Position numbers and translations under genes: made by a program
NCBI GenBank assembly: GCA_026986575.1
Contig: JALSOH010000009.1
Span: 62,001-126,000, forward strand
DNA: 64,000 nt
Source of the DNA: Thermoproteota archaeon
GTDB lineage: Archaea; Korarchaeota; Korarchaeia; Korarchaeales; Korarchaeaceae
Direction: 5' to 3'
The notes under the pieces: generated by a model
Seen by the model: only the letters and a program-made list of their open reading frames with translations
Told to the model about the DNA's origin: nothing
Database searches by the model: none
Shown here: positions 35,473 to 44,534 of the stretch, piece by piece
Position numbering within the stretch: the stretch's first letter is position 1
Layout: every line of letters begins with the position of its first letter

Positions 35473-37641
35473 TCAGGAGTCCATGAACATGCTGTGATCT
35501 CTCGCTCCTCTCCTCGATCGCCTTCTGATTTCCATCACAGCCTCGGCAGATATGAGCACTACGGCTAGGAGGAACATCCACGGCTCTAGGTTGAATGAGG
35601 CAACTTCCATTCCTGTGAAGGGTGTGAACACAGAGTTGACATCTAAGGTGTTTCTCGGATCCACACCAACCACGAAGATGTCCGTCACATTGTAGTCACC
35701 GCTTCCCAGAACGCAATAGTGCACGAAAACTGGGTTATAGACATCTATGTCTAAGTTGTCGTAATGTCCCTTGGCGGTCACGACAACGTACCCGCCACCG
35801 GTGGCAACTGAATCCTGTACGAGCTCCACCTTGAAGTAGGTGTCGGCAGCATCATCAGACGAATCGGCAAGGAACTCCTCTCCCTCGGTGTAGCTGGTGG
35901 AGTTTATGCTCACTGTGCTGGTGTCTATCACCTGCACATCCCAGCTCCTAGTGCTGCCGTCCTTCATGGTGACCGTGATAGTCTTAGTTGTGCTGGTGTC
36001 CGGGAACCACTCGGCGAACCCGCGCTGGACCGGCAGCGGATAGACCTTCCAGACGTAACCCTTGGTGTATCCTGACGGGCTGGTTATCAGAGAGTAGTCC
36101 GGTGGACTACTGGGGTTGGCGTCCTGAGCTAGCATGCTCAGCGGATAGAACTTCATGTTACCCTCGGTCGCTGATGGGTTGGGCTGGAATCCTTGGGGAA
36201 CTAGGTCGTAAAACTCTACGTATGGAGTCATCCATTCTCCGATGTTCTCAAGTCTTATTCCAATGCAGTACTCACCACTTGTCGCCCCCGGCCTTATCTC
36301 CTTCCTGGCCTTCACCAAGTAACCCTTAACAACCCACACCTTCTCGACGACCGTGTAGTTCGTCTCATCCCCCACCTCGAAAACAGTGGCATTGGTGTAG
36401 TTCATCCATCCGTAGGTCTCGTCCCTCTGTATTCTGGCCTTGAAGAGAGCCCATACCTTCGGAACGAGGTTGTAGGTGAAAGAGTGAGGTCCGTAGGAAT
36501 ACGAGGTGGAGGTCTCTCCAGGTCCTATGGTCGTGATGGGACTTCCCTGCTGAGTGTTGCGGCTCCCATCGACGGTGGTGCTGCTAGGAGTGTTTCCTTG
36601 GGTTGCCCAGATTGTTGTGTTCAGCACCTCGTAGTCGAAGACTCCACTGGTGTCGTAAACGACCATGGTCTCGTACCACGTCGTTGGATTCGTCGTATCC
36701 TGCTCCTTCTTCACCTCTAAGCTGGACTTGCCTATCGCGTAGACATAACCCACCCTAGTATCCGTAATAGGCTCATCCGTGGTGAAGTATACGTAGATTC
36801 TTCCCAGCTCCACTTTCTGAGTGGATCCACCGACCTCGCTCAGGTCTGGTGTGCCCTGAACTTGGAACGGTGATGTGAAAGTTATTGAATCACCAGCAGC
36901 CACCGTTATGTACGTGCCCGGCCAGTTACCATCGCCGGTCCAGTAAAGGGTCTTACCATCCCCAGAGAGAGATGTGGCTCCGGCGCTGGGGGTTCCCGCA
37001 CTGGAGAACACGGGATTGCCGGAAGCATCGGCCCAACCATCTCCGGCGGTGTTATCAGGGGAGAGGACCTTCTTCACCTTGACATTGACGTCGCTGCTGA
37101 ATCCATTCGTGAGGGTAACCTCTATGGAGATGGTGGATGTCTGTCCGTCCACTATCTTCGCCGGAGAGTAGGTCTCGCTTATTCCTATGGGAGGGCAACC
37201 AGTGAATGTGGTCACCTCGTACTTGAAGAGGACGCTGTCTCCGGGATGCAGCTCAGTTATGTGCCACCATTCGTAATCCGAAGCGGTTCCGAAGCCGGAA
37301 GAGGGATAGGTATTTATCACCCAAGAGGGCGGGGCCTCCTTCACGACCGTTGCATAGGCTGGGGAGCTGCTGAGAGATACCCTATCGGCGGGCTTCACGG
37401 GGAACCAGATATCGTAAACGGACTCACCTGCGTTATTCTTAACCGTTATAAAACCAGTGACATTCCAAGGACCGCACCTCACACCCACGCCATCCGCCTC
37501 CAAGCTGGCATTTACGTACTCCTTAACGTAAACACTGAGGGGCGCATCAGGCGAAGCGGAGACAGGTAATGTAACAATGGACGGTGAAAGCATTATTATT
37601 ATGGCCATGACTGCCGTCAATATAGACCATCTTTTCCGCAT
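35473..37641 (-). CDS. Major surface-layer-type glycoprotein candidate (722 aa)
   Basis: The protein has a signal peptide (ILTAVMAIIIMLSPSIVTLPVSA), about 650 residues of Ser/Thr/Asn-rich beta-type ectodomain with DUF11-like segments (VVCW-like VKNNAGESVYDIWF, LENIGEWMTPYVEFYDLVPQG) and a C-terminal helix (EPWMFLLAVVLISAEAVMEI) followed by RRRSRRGAR. Many N-x-S/T sequons are present. GGAGGG precedes the ATG by about 7 bases and a long AT-rich region lies upstream, consistent with strong expression. It is first in a four-gene envelope operon. An S-layer role is inferred. Confidence 0.75.
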   Translation of the reverse strand: MRKRWSILTAVMAIIIMLSPSIVTLPVSASPDAPLSVYVKEYVNASLEADGVGVRCGPWNVTGFITVKNNAGESVYDIWFPVKPADRVSLSSSPAYATVVKEAPPSWVINTYPSSGFGTASDYEWWHITELHPGDSVLFKYEVTTFTGCPPIGISETYSPAKIVDGQTSTISIEVTLTNGFSSDVNVKVKKVLSPDNTAGDGWADASGNPVFSSAGTPSAGATSLSGDGKTLYWTGDGNWPGTYITVAAGDSITFTSPFQVQGTPDLSEVGGSTQKVELGRIYVYFTTDEPITDTRVGYVYAIGKSSLEVKKEQDTTNPTTWYETMVVYDTSGVFDYEVLNTTIWATQGNTPSSTTVDGSRNTQQGSPITTIGPGETSTSYSYGPHSFTYNLVPKVWALFKARIQRDETYGWMNYTNATVFEVGDETNYTVVEKVWVVKGYLVKARKEIRPGATSGEYCIGIRLENIGEWMTPYVEFYDLVPQGFQPNPSATEGNMKFYPLSMLAQDANPSSPPDYSLITSPSGYTKGYVWKVYPLPVQRGFAEWFPDTSTTKTITVTMKDGSTRSWDVQVIDTSTVSINSTSYTEGEEFLADSSDDAADTYFKVELVQDSVATGGGYVVVTAKGHYDNLDIDVYNPVFVHYCVLGSGDYNVTDIFVVGVDPRNTLDVNSVFTPFTGMEVASFNLEPWMFLLAVVLISAEAVMEIRRRSRRGARDHSMFMDS

Positions 37642-38079
37642 ATCATATCCCTCCTACATTTTGCGGATACGAGATTTTTGCAAGATCACCCGGAAATATT
37701 GAAGAGGATGTCGGCAAGCTATACTATAAGCGTTTTCGTTCCAATTCCCCCTAGGAATTTTCAGTTCGAAGAATTAATGCATTTCGTAGATTTTCTCACG
37801 AAATTAGAGTAAATTAAAGTCTTAATAAATCGACTTTGAAGTATAGCCTAAAATGATATATCGATAAAATGTTCATTTTTTCACCAAAGAATGTTTTAGA
37901 AAACATTGTAGTTTTGGCAAGTTGCCTATATCGATTAATGGATTAGAAACGCGTTTTAATCCTGAAAAGACCCTCTTAATAGGGCCGGGAAGCTAGACCC
38001 GTATTAACTTGGAGAGCTCACAATTATAAGCCCTACTGATGCCCACGAGTGGGTTTACTCCCTAAAATTTTTAGGATAC
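37642..38079. promoter_or_regulatory. AT-rich divergent promoter region with palindrome
   Basis: The 438-base gap separates the envelope operon from the PEPCK gene. It is much more AT-rich than its surroundings. It contains AATGTTTT-AG-AAAACATT (37890-37907), a perfect palindrome, and CAATTATAAG (38021-38030), a good TATA box for the PEPCK gene. No open frame with gene-like composition is seen. Confidence 0.55.
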
Positions 38080-39897
38080 ATGGAGGCTGGGCCATTCGAG
38101 GTAATCTGGATGAGAAAGGTAATTCCTCCATTGGAGGAGATCACTCCGGAAGTCTTCAAGGAGACCTTCCTCAAAATTCTGGATGTGAAGAGATCGGCTG
38201 GCCTACAGCCTATCTTGGACAATCCTCCGGATCTTTTCGAAAGGGCGAAGATGTACGGGACTCGGTATAAGAACGGTTCATGGAATTGGGCTTCGAACAT
38301 TTGGAGCCGCTCCGCCAAGAACACTGTCGTCATAGAGGACGATGAAGAGCTTAAGGAGGAGCACAAGCTGCTAATGATGAGGGTCTTGGAACACATCCTT
38401 GCCCAAGGGCCCCTGATTAAGGTCGATGGTTACGTGGGCAAGCCGGGCACAAAGGCACAGATGCATGCTCGCGTCTACGTTGATCCCCAATTCCCCGACC
38501 TAGCCTACCGATGGAAACAGCTGGTTTTCGACGCACCACCTGAAGAGGACCCGGATGTGGAAGTGTTTGCCGTGCCTCACTACCTAGGAAACCCCAACAT
38601 ACCCGGGACGGATCGCATGCTCATGGTGATGAGGTTCCCCCATCACAACTTCACCATAATAACGGTCTCATCCTATCAAGGCGAGATCAAGAAGGCCGTT
38701 CTCACCCACTGGATCTACCATGTGTATAAGAGGGGTGGGACTGGAGAGCATGCTGCTCTGAGGGAATTTTCGGTAAAGACAGTTGATGGAGGGTGGAAGC
38801 GCATTGTAATGGCCGTATGGGGCCTCACAGGGACTGGAAAGTCAACTCACGGCCTCTACGTCTGGACCCCGAACAACTCCAAGGTGTACGAGAGGGAGTT
38901 CGGCCTGAATCCTCTCGACTACGTCAAGGATCAGGTGATCAAGAACGATGACATAGTGGCGATATTCGAGGACAGGGTGATAGGCTCAGAGAGGGGATCT
39001 TGGACCAAGACCGAGGACCTAACGCCGGAGCAGGAGGCCATGTGGAGGGCCGCTACGAGCCCGCATGCTTTACACGAGAACACGGAGTTCGACGAGAACG
39101 GCTATCCCTCATTCAAGGGAGAGCTCTTCCAGTATTTCGGGAGGCCCAACAGGAACTCTCGCTCCGTCCTGAGGCTCGAGGACACTGGCTACTTCGACGG
39201 CGACGTGGAGTCTTCAGGTCCGCTCAACTTCGCCGTATTCCTCAGCCCAGGCTACTTCACCGAGTGGGCTTGGATGAAGGTGGAGGATCCGGCCTTGGCT
39301 GCGAAGATCTTGGCTGATGGGCGAACTATAGGGCACCCGGCCCAGTCCAAGGAGGTTGTGGGGAAGCTCAGGTACGTAGCTAGATTTGCCCAGCCGTTCA
39401 CGATGGGAGTGCCCAACACCGCCCATGTGGTCAGGTTCTACGAGTACCTCAAGAGGAGGATCGAGCAGGGCGATCCCATCCAGGTGTACGTGTTCAACAA
39501 TACCGGTCGCATAATAGCGAAGTACAGGTGGGTGAGGATGAAGCTGGGGGACAGAGAGATAGAGGCTCCTGAACCCATACTGGTGGAGAAGAACGGGATA
39601 CCGAAGGCAGTGGGCGGTGAGAGGCCCACGATAGAGGAGACAGAGCTCTTCATACTGCAGGCGGCCAGGGGAGCGGTGAAGTACAGGCTCCATCCGGTTT
39701 GGGGCGAGAAGGTGTTAGTGCCGGAGGAGGTGCCTGGCCTCACCCAAGAGAGGTTGAAGCAGCTGGACCCGACCACCTACCTCGACATGGACGAGTTTAA
39801 GAGGCTGCTGAGGGCCCAGATAGAGGTGAGCAAGTACTATCTGGACAGGAACTGCCCCAGCCTTCCCAAGGAGATATACGAGGCCATGGACTTCTAG
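38080..39897 (+). CDS. Phosphoenolpyruvate carboxykinase-like protein (divergent, ATP-type P-loop)
   Basis: The 605-residue protein carries the kinase-1a loop of ATP-type PEPCK (GLTGTGKST, about residue 250), not the CGKTN of the GTP type. FPHHNFTIITVSSYQGEIKKAVLTHWIYHVY, NDDIVAIFEDRV and FLSPGYFTEWAW match the rest of the PckA fold only loosely, so this is a distant member. It would interconvert oxaloacetate and PEP in gluconeogenesis. In-frame sequence upstream of ATG 38080 (DAHEWVYSLKFLGY) looks coding but has no start codon and lies after the TATA box, so I keep ATG 38080. Confidence 0.62.
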   Translation: MEAGPFEVIWMRKVIPPLEEITPEVFKETFLKILDVKRSAGLQPILDNPPDLFERAKMYGTRYKNGSWNWASNIWSRSAKNTVVIEDDEELKEEHKLLMMRVLEHILAQGPLIKVDGYVGKPGTKAQMHARVYVDPQFPDLAYRWKQLVFDAPPEEDPDVEVFAVPHYLGNPNIPGTDRMLMVMRFPHHNFTIITVSSYQGEIKKAVLTHWIYHVYKRGGTGEHAALREFSVKTVDGGWKRIVMAVWGLTGTGKSTHGLYVWTPNNSKVYEREFGLNPLDYVKDQVIKNDDIVAIFEDRVIGSERGSWTKTEDLTPEQEAMWRAATSPHALHENTEFDENGYPSFKGELFQYFGRPNRNSRSVLRLEDTGYFDGDVESSGPLNFAVFLSPGYFTEWAWMKVEDPALAAKILADGRTIGHPAQSKEVVGKLRYVARFAQPFTMGVPNTAHVVRFYEYLKRRIEQGDPIQVYVFNNTGRIIAKYRWVRMKLGDREIEAPEPILVEKNGIPKAVGGERPTIEETELFILQAARGAVKYRLHPVWGEKVLVPEEVPGLTQERLKQLDPTTYLDMDEFKRLLRAQIEVSKYYLDRNCPSLPKEIYEAMDF

Positions 39898-40189
39898 CTT
39901 CCTCCCTTTCGTGGTCTCTTCAACTGCACTGGAGAGAACACGCTCTCGGGAAGGAATTTCCAAAACAGGTTGAATACCTCCCTTAAGGGCAAGGAAGCTG
40001 AAATGGAGCTAGCCGATCTTAGCTAGTGAGATTCTCGGATCTCTGAAGTCCGATGGATCAGTCACCTGAGGAGGGCGCGTTAATTCATAGAGGCAAGATC
40101 CAACTCCATGCGGGTGAAATTACTACCAAATATCGTGGAAACATGGTAATTCTAAAATAAGCTACCATGATAATATCTGTGATGGAACT
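39898..40189. promoter_or_regulatory. Intergenic region with CATGGTA/TACCATG operator candidate
   Basis: CATGGTA (40142-40148) and TACCATG (40163-40169) form an inverted repeat 14 bases apart, 20-50 bases before the VapB start. This would suit an AbrB-type dimeric antitoxin. The rest of the gap shows no gene. Confidence 0.5.
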
Positions 40190-40429
40190 ATGAAGAAGTA
40201 TGTGGTAGTGAAGAGAGTGGATGACCAAGGAAGAATAGTCCTCCCAGCGGATTGGAGGAAGGAAGTACTGGAGGGAGGGGAGGTCTTCGTAGTGAGGGAG
40301 GGGAACATCCTCAAGATCATACCCAAGAGGAAGCCGGATCTCACCAAATACTTCGACAGTGTGGATCTGGGGGTGGAACAGATACTAGACTGGGATGAAT
40401 TCGAGAGGGAGTGGTATGAGATTTCTTGA
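40190..40429 (+). CDS. vapB: AbrB/SpoVT-type VapB antitoxin
   Basis: The 79-residue protein has a swapped-hairpin AbrB domain (VKRVDDQGRIVLPADWRKEVLEGGEVFVVREGNILKI) and an acidic C-terminal tail (ILDWDEFEREWYEIS) that would bind the toxin. It overlaps the following PIN gene by 14 bases. It is a different antitoxin family from the other VapB copies here. Confidence 0.88.
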   Translation: MKKYVVVKRVDDQGRIVLPADWRKEVLEGGEVFVVREGNILKIIPKRKPDLTKYFDSVDLGVEQILDWDEFEREWYEIS

Positions 40430-40844
40430 CGCCAACATCTTCATCTACGCCTTCTACAAGCCGAGAGGAAGGATCGATCCGAAGGCCAGGTCGATGAAAG
40501 AGGCGGCCAAGGACATCGTGAGGAAGATTAGTGAAGGCGAAGAAGAGGTAGTCACGACCGTAGTGCACATAAGTGAAGTGAACAATATTCTGAAGAGATC
40601 TCTCAACCCTGAAAGACTTCAAAATCTTCTCTTAGATCTCCTCTCCCTAGATAACCTCCGTGTAGTGGAAGTGAGCTTGGAGGACTATATAGCCTCGATA
40701 TCAATGATCTCCGAGACCGGGCTGGACGCTAACGACTGCCTAGCCCTAAGAGTCATGGAGGGGATGGGGATAAGGGAGATATATTCCTTCGACAAGGGGT
40801 TTGAGAGATTCGCTGTGAGGCTCCCTGAGGTACCTGAGATGTGA
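40416..40844 (+). CDS. vapC: VapC-type PIN-domain toxin
   Basis: From ATG 40416 (MRFLDANIFIYAF) the 142-residue PIN domain has Asp in FLDANI, Glu in HISEVNNIL, Asp in GLDANDCLALRV and Asp in YSFDKGFERF, the full acidic set. It pairs with the overlapping AbrB antitoxin. The alternative upstream start at 40395 would lie well inside the antitoxin gene. Confidence 0.9.
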   Translation: MRFLDANIFIYAFYKPRGRIDPKARSMKEAAKDIVRKISEGEEEVVTTVVHISEVNNILKRSLNPERLQNLLLDLLSLDNLRVVEVSLEDYIASISMISETGLDANDCLALRVMEGMGIREIYSFDKGFERFAVRLPEVPEM

Positions 40845-40878
40845 GGCTACTCGACGGTTTCGTGTGCAATAATCCACC

Positions 40879-40913
40879 GGTGAAGCGCCCTCGGGTCAGC
40901 CCCCTGCTTCACC
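40879..40913. terminator. Hairpin downstream of vapC
   Basis: GGTGAAGC (40879-40886) and GCTTCACC (40906-40913) form a perfect 8-bp stem with a 19-base loop about 35 bases after the toxin stop. It may end transcription or be a processing site. Confidence 0.45.
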
Positions 40914-40979
40914 TAATTACATTCACGCCTCCACTGCGTCCGGACCGGAAACCTTTTTCAGCTCCGTTATCTCCCCTAG

Positions 40980-41693
40980 ATGATGCCAGCCCAATTCTAC
41001 CCTCTACCGCTCAAGAATCTCTACAGGTTAGCGGTCTCGCTGGAGAATCCATCTCCAGAAGAGGTGAAGTCAAAGCTCCGGTTGAAGAGCAAGAGGACGG
41101 CCTCCCAGTACATCAAGACCCTCTCATGGATCAGAGAGAGGGTCAAGAACTTCAGCTCACTCGAGGACTTCTCGAACGAGCTGATCTCAGTTCTGGCGGA
41201 AGAGTACAACTTGATGAGGGCGATAGAATCACTCTCCAAGGGAATGATCCCCTTAACCCCTGCCAGCCTCTCATCGGCCCTCAGGAAGGAGGGAAAGAGG
41301 GTATCGAGCACAGAGGCGAGGGCCATAATCTCGTGGCTCAAGCAGGCCGACGCCCTCAAGGAGAGGAAGGTGCCCGTCCTCACCCTGACTAGAGAGGACA
41401 AAGTGCTTGAGGAGGTGAGAAGCAAGGGGTCCGTCACTTACGGGACGCTCAGGAAGGCTTTTGGGGATGAGGTCAGGGACGTGATAGTCTCCCTGTGGAG
41501 GAAGGGCCTGATATCCGTTCCAGTGCTGGAGAAGCACAGGGACGTGTTGGAGGAGGCTGAGGACCTTGATAGACTTCCCGGGAACCTCAAGGGCAGGATC
41601 TTCGCAACTTGGCAGGATAGGATAACTGGAGAGACTTTCAGCGAGCTAGTGATCCCCTCTAGGGCCAAAGTAGAGGCCAGGTGGTCCTTTTGA
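40980..41693 (+). CDS. Multi-winged-helix protein of an unknown two-gene AAA+ module
   Basis: The 237-residue protein is helical and charged. It seems to contain several winged-helix units: LRLKSKRTASQYIKTLSWI near residues 34-55, ALRKEGKRVSSTEARAIISWLKQADALK near 100-125, and a unit with KVLEEVRSKGSVTYGTLRKAFG then EVRDVIVSLWRKGLI near 140-180. It may bind DNA. It overlaps the ATPase gene start by a few bases, so they probably work together. I do not recognise a named family. Confidence 0.65.
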   Translation: MMPAQFYPLPLKNLYRLAVSLENPSPEEVKSKLRLKSKRTASQYIKTLSWIRERVKNFSSLEDFSNELISVLAEEYNLMRAIESLSKGMIPLTPASLSSALRKEGKRVSSTEARAIISWLKQADALKERKVPVLTLTREDKVLEEVRSKGSVTYGTLRKAFGDEVRDVIVSLWRKGLISVPVLEKHRDVLEEAEDLDRLPGNLKGRIFATWQDRITGETFSELVIPSRAKVEARWSF

Positions 41694-43489
41694 GTGAGCT
41701 CTACTCGGAGCACTGGCCCACCCTGAAGGAGGTGAGGGAGCTAGCGGAGAGGTTCAGGAGGTACAGACCCACCACTATTAGGGAGATATTGAGCTGCTGG
41801 GCCGATAGGAGGCCCATCGAAGTCCCTCTCTCCATGATTGAGAATCTCTTCGTGGGCACGAGGTCCCTCAGGGAGACCATGGACCTCGTCCTCTCGCACC
41901 TGAGGGACAGGGACTGGAGGGGCTTCATCGCCAGGATAGTGGGGGAGTACGGCTCGGGCAAGACCCAGCTCGGGAGGCTCCTCCTCCGGGCGATAAGGGA
42001 GGAGGGTGAGGCTGAGCCCAGGTTCGTGACCCTGGATCCGTTAACGGACGTGAGGGACCTCCTGGTGGAGAAACTGGATGCCGAAGGACCCGTAGTTCTG
42101 ATAATAGATGAAGTGGACCAGCTCCTCCGCGACCTCGAGAGGGGGAGGAGGGAGAAGCTGGAGGACCTTGCCGACGTGGTCAGGTGGGTGACCGAGGGTC
42201 ACGGCTCCCCTCCCAGGGGTTCGGTGATCCTCCTCCTGTCCAAGAGGGCCCAGGAGGCCCTGATGAGCGACAGGGCCTTGGCGAACAGGCTCCTAGAGAG
42301 GTCGAGGGTGTTCAAGCTCTCCATGTCCGACGAAGAGAGGGAGAGGGCGGGGATTGAGGCTGCCAAGAAGATCCTCGCCCTCTGGATGGCCTACAGTCCC
42401 GAATACGCCTCCCTAATAGAGAGGATATTCCCGGCCCTCTATCCCCTCATGGAGAAGGTGGCTAGGGACTTGGCCCTGACTAGAGAGATCGGTGGGATAG
42501 TGAAGAACCTAGTGGACCTCTCAGAGGAGGTACTGAGGAGCGTGAGGAGAGAAGCTACCCTCCTCTCGAGGGTCGAGGAAGGAAGTGTAGTGGAGGGCAT
42601 AATCAGGGAGTTCCTTACTAGGGAGATGAGGAGCTTTCCCTTCAAGGTGAGGCTGGGCGACGAGGTCAAGGATTACATAGCGGTGTTCTCCCCAGAAAGA
42701 CTGTCCGCTCAGGGAGCCGTGTCGGACGGCCAATTCTTGGTGTGGACATACGACGCTAACGCGGGAAGAAAGGGAGATGTCTTGGTGAGCAGGGTGGCGG
42801 TGGAGATCAAATTCGGCGATTACTGGGTCAGGGAGAGGGATCAAATAATCAGACTGCTGGAGAAACCCCTTCTCGTGATATCTGTGACCGACGCGGATCC
42901 CGAGGAGATGGCCGAGGTGGAGGCGGAGATGAGGAGGGGTGGCAGGCCCTTCGCGCTCCTCACGGCGGACCCCGACCTGTTCAGGGTGGCCTACCTACTG
43001 GAGGGGGAGAGGGCCCTGAACTTCCTTAGGGAGAGAGGTAACTTCGAGAGGGACATGCCGGAGGTATTGAGCCAGCTGATGGTTCCCACAGCGGTCAGGC
43101 AGGTTACGAGCGAAGGGTTGAGCGAGGACAAGCTCCTGAGGCAGGCGGCCTCCTCCATCCTGAGCTCCCTCATAAGGGAGCTGAAGAGGGCGAAGACCTC
43201 CAAGAGGACGACCACCCTCATAAACGCGATCGTGGCTAGCGTGGACTCGGTATATGCGGGGGCTGGAACCAGACCCCCCGCCGTGGGGAGCGGCACGATC
43301 AACATGATAATAAGGGTGCTGATCAGGGAGGGCCTTGGAAGGCTTTCGGAGAGCGGAAAGAGTCTAATGCTTAACAGGGAGGCCAGACTCATATTAGAAG
43401 AGATAGAGAGGGATGACAAGAGGAGGAGGGATGTGGAACTTGTGATATACGATATCCTCTCTAGATCGAAGGAGGTCCCAACCATCTAG
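41681..43489 (+). CDS. AAA+ ATPase with PD-(D/E)xK-like segment
   Basis: The 602-residue protein has Walker A GEYGSGKT (residues 88-95), Walker B VVLIIDEVD (about 138-146), a sensor-like VILLLSKRA and Arg-rich NRLLERSR. Its middle part (about 360-380) reads GDVLVSRVAVEIKFGDYW, an Asp...ExK pattern like restriction-type nucleases. The C-terminus (about 470-600) is helical, with a winged-helix-like end (INMIIRVLIREGLGRLSESGKSLMLN). GTG 41681 or TTG 41690 could be the start. It could load DNA like Orc/Cdc6 or act in defence; neither is shown. Confidence 0.7.
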   Translation: MVLLSELYSEHWPTLKEVRELAERFRRYRPTTIREILSCWADRRPIEVPLSMIENLFVGTRSLRETMDLVLSHLRDRDWRGFIARIVGEYGSGKTQLGRLLLRAIREEGEAEPRFVTLDPLTDVRDLLVEKLDAEGPVVLIIDEVDQLLRDLERGRREKLEDLADVVRWVTEGHGSPPRGSVILLLSKRAQEALMSDRALANRLLERSRVFKLSMSDEERERAGIEAAKKILALWMAYSPEYASLIERIFPALYPLMEKVARDLALTREIGGIVKNLVDLSEEVLRSVRREATLLSRVEEGSVVEGIIREFLTREMRSFPFKVRLGDEVKDYIAVFSPERLSAQGAVSDGQFLVWTYDANAGRKGDVLVSRVAVEIKFGDYWVRERDQIIRLLEKPLLVISVTDADPEEMAEVEAEMRRGGRPFALLTADPDLFRVAYLLEGERALNFLRERGNFERDMPEVLSQLMVPTAVRQVTSEGLSEDKLLRQAASSILSSLIRELKRAKTSKRTTTLINAIVASVDSVYAGAGTRPPAVGSGTINMIIRVLIREGLGRLSESGKSLMLNREARLILEEIERDDKRRRDVELVIYDILSRSKEVPTI

Positions 43490-43821
43490 TCTTGGGACCT
43501 CCCCTCGCCCTCCTTAATGAGCTCTGAGATCCTTCCAGCTAGGTCGAGCACTTTCCCCAACTTTTCTACTCCGGTCTCAGTCATCTCGTAGCAGGTGACG
43601 TATCTGAGCCCCCTAAGGCACCTAGTCTTTCTCACAAGTTCTTTCTCCTCTAAAACCTTCATGTGAGATCCCAGATTCCCGGGAGACAATCCTAGGGTGT
43701 CTCTCAACTCCTTGAACGATCTCCTACCCTCCAAGGCTAGGAGAATAAGGATGCTCAACCTCCTGGGCTGTACAACCGCGTCTTCCTCCTGCAGCCTCCT
43801 TAGCAGGCTCGACAGATCCAT
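43486..43821 (-). CDS. Winged-helix transcriptional regulator (HTH_34-like)
   Basis: The 111-residue protein has one winged helix: RRLSILILLALEGRRSFKELRDTLGLSPGNLGSHMKVLEEKELVRKTR, then a wing (GLRYVTCYEMTETG) and a C-terminal helix. It starts directly after the membrane protein gene with no gap, so they are one operon. Being near the divergent ABC exporter, it probably controls both units. Confidence 0.82.
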   Translation of the reverse strand: MDLSSLLRRLQEEDAVVQPRRLSILILLALEGRRSFKELRDTLGLSPGNLGSHMKVLEEKELVRKTRCLRGLRYVTCYEMTETGVEKLGKVLDLAGRISELIKEGEGRSQD

Positions 43822-44436
43822 TCAGGTCCACCTAAGGTAGATGCTTATCCCGGCCAGCGCGTAGACGAGTGAGATGAGCAGGCAGCCCAAAAGGTTCGCA
43901 ACGCCTGGAGACAGGGTTGCCATAACTGGGACGGCAAGGAGCAAGCAGATTCCTACTAGGAGACTCTCCAAGGGCTTCCTCTGCAGGATCCACATCAGAG
44001 TGTTCCCAGAGCCCACGAACGTGAGGACGGAAAGGATGATGGCCTGCTCGAATCCCATGGAGTCTGCAAGCCAGTAGGAGAGGATACTGATGAATCCAGC
44101 CAATACCCAAGCGGAAACGGATTTCCACCTCTCCTTCCAGAACCTCTTTACCTCTTCCTCCCTTCCGGTCAGCTTCAGGAGCACCTTGACCTTGGAGAAG
44201 TTCCTCGCTGTGTCCAGCCATATGATGGAGAACACGGTGAACCAGAGGAGCCCTATGGCCGGACCGACCTCCTCCTGTGGGAGGGTGTTCAGCAGGACCT
44301 CTTGGGCTAAACAGGCTAGGAACCCTCCGACGGCCCAGCTCAGGTAGATCTTTGAAATGGTGAGCCTGAGCTGGTTGTTGATGTACCTCCTTATTCCCTC
44401 AAGGGTCTCAACGAGTTCTCTCTCCCTGTCTTCCAT
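43822..44436 (-). CDS. Polytopic membrane protein of unknown function
   Basis: The 204-residue protein has five or so membrane segments (for example WAVGGFLACLAQEVLL, AIGLLWFTVFSIIW, VLAGFISILSYWLA, LVGICLLLAVPVMATL, LLGCLLISLVYALAGISIYL). The N-terminal 30 residues are charged and cytoplasmic. It is coupled to a winged-helix regulator and divergent from an ABC exporter, so it may be a sensor or immunity partner. The family is not recognised. Confidence 0.65.
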   Translation of the reverse strand: MEDRERELVETLEGIRRYINNQLRLTISKIYLSWAVGGFLACLAQEVLLNTLPQEEVGPAIGLLWFTVFSIIWLDTARNFSKVKVLLKLTGREEEVKRFWKERWKSVSAWVLAGFISILSYWLADSMGFEQAIILSVLTFVGSGNTLMWILQRKPLESLLVGICLLLAVPVMATLSPGVANLLGCLLISLVYALAGISIYLRWT

Positions 44437-44478
44437 CGATTCATCCCCTCGAGGGACATTAAAAAAGTGAACCTACTG

Positions 44479-44510
44479 TCTGAAATTCAGAGGGATGATC
44501 AGGTTTTAAA
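44479..44510. promoter_or_regulatory. Palindromic operator and TATA box between regulator operon and ABC exporter
   Basis: TCTGAA-A-TTCAGA (44479-44491) is a perfect palindrome. GGTTTTAAAC (about 44501-44510) is a likely TATA box for the rightward exporter, whose ATG is at 44535. A TTTTTTAATG element on the minus strand serves the leftward pair. The palindrome is well placed to control both. Confidence 0.6.
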
Positions 44511-44534
44511 CTCTGTATTTAGGCATTTTAATCG

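Noticed and set aside
38008-38079. Longer N-terminus for the PEPCK-like protein
   Set aside because: The in-frame upstream sequence looks coding but lacks a start codon and overlaps the TATA box region.
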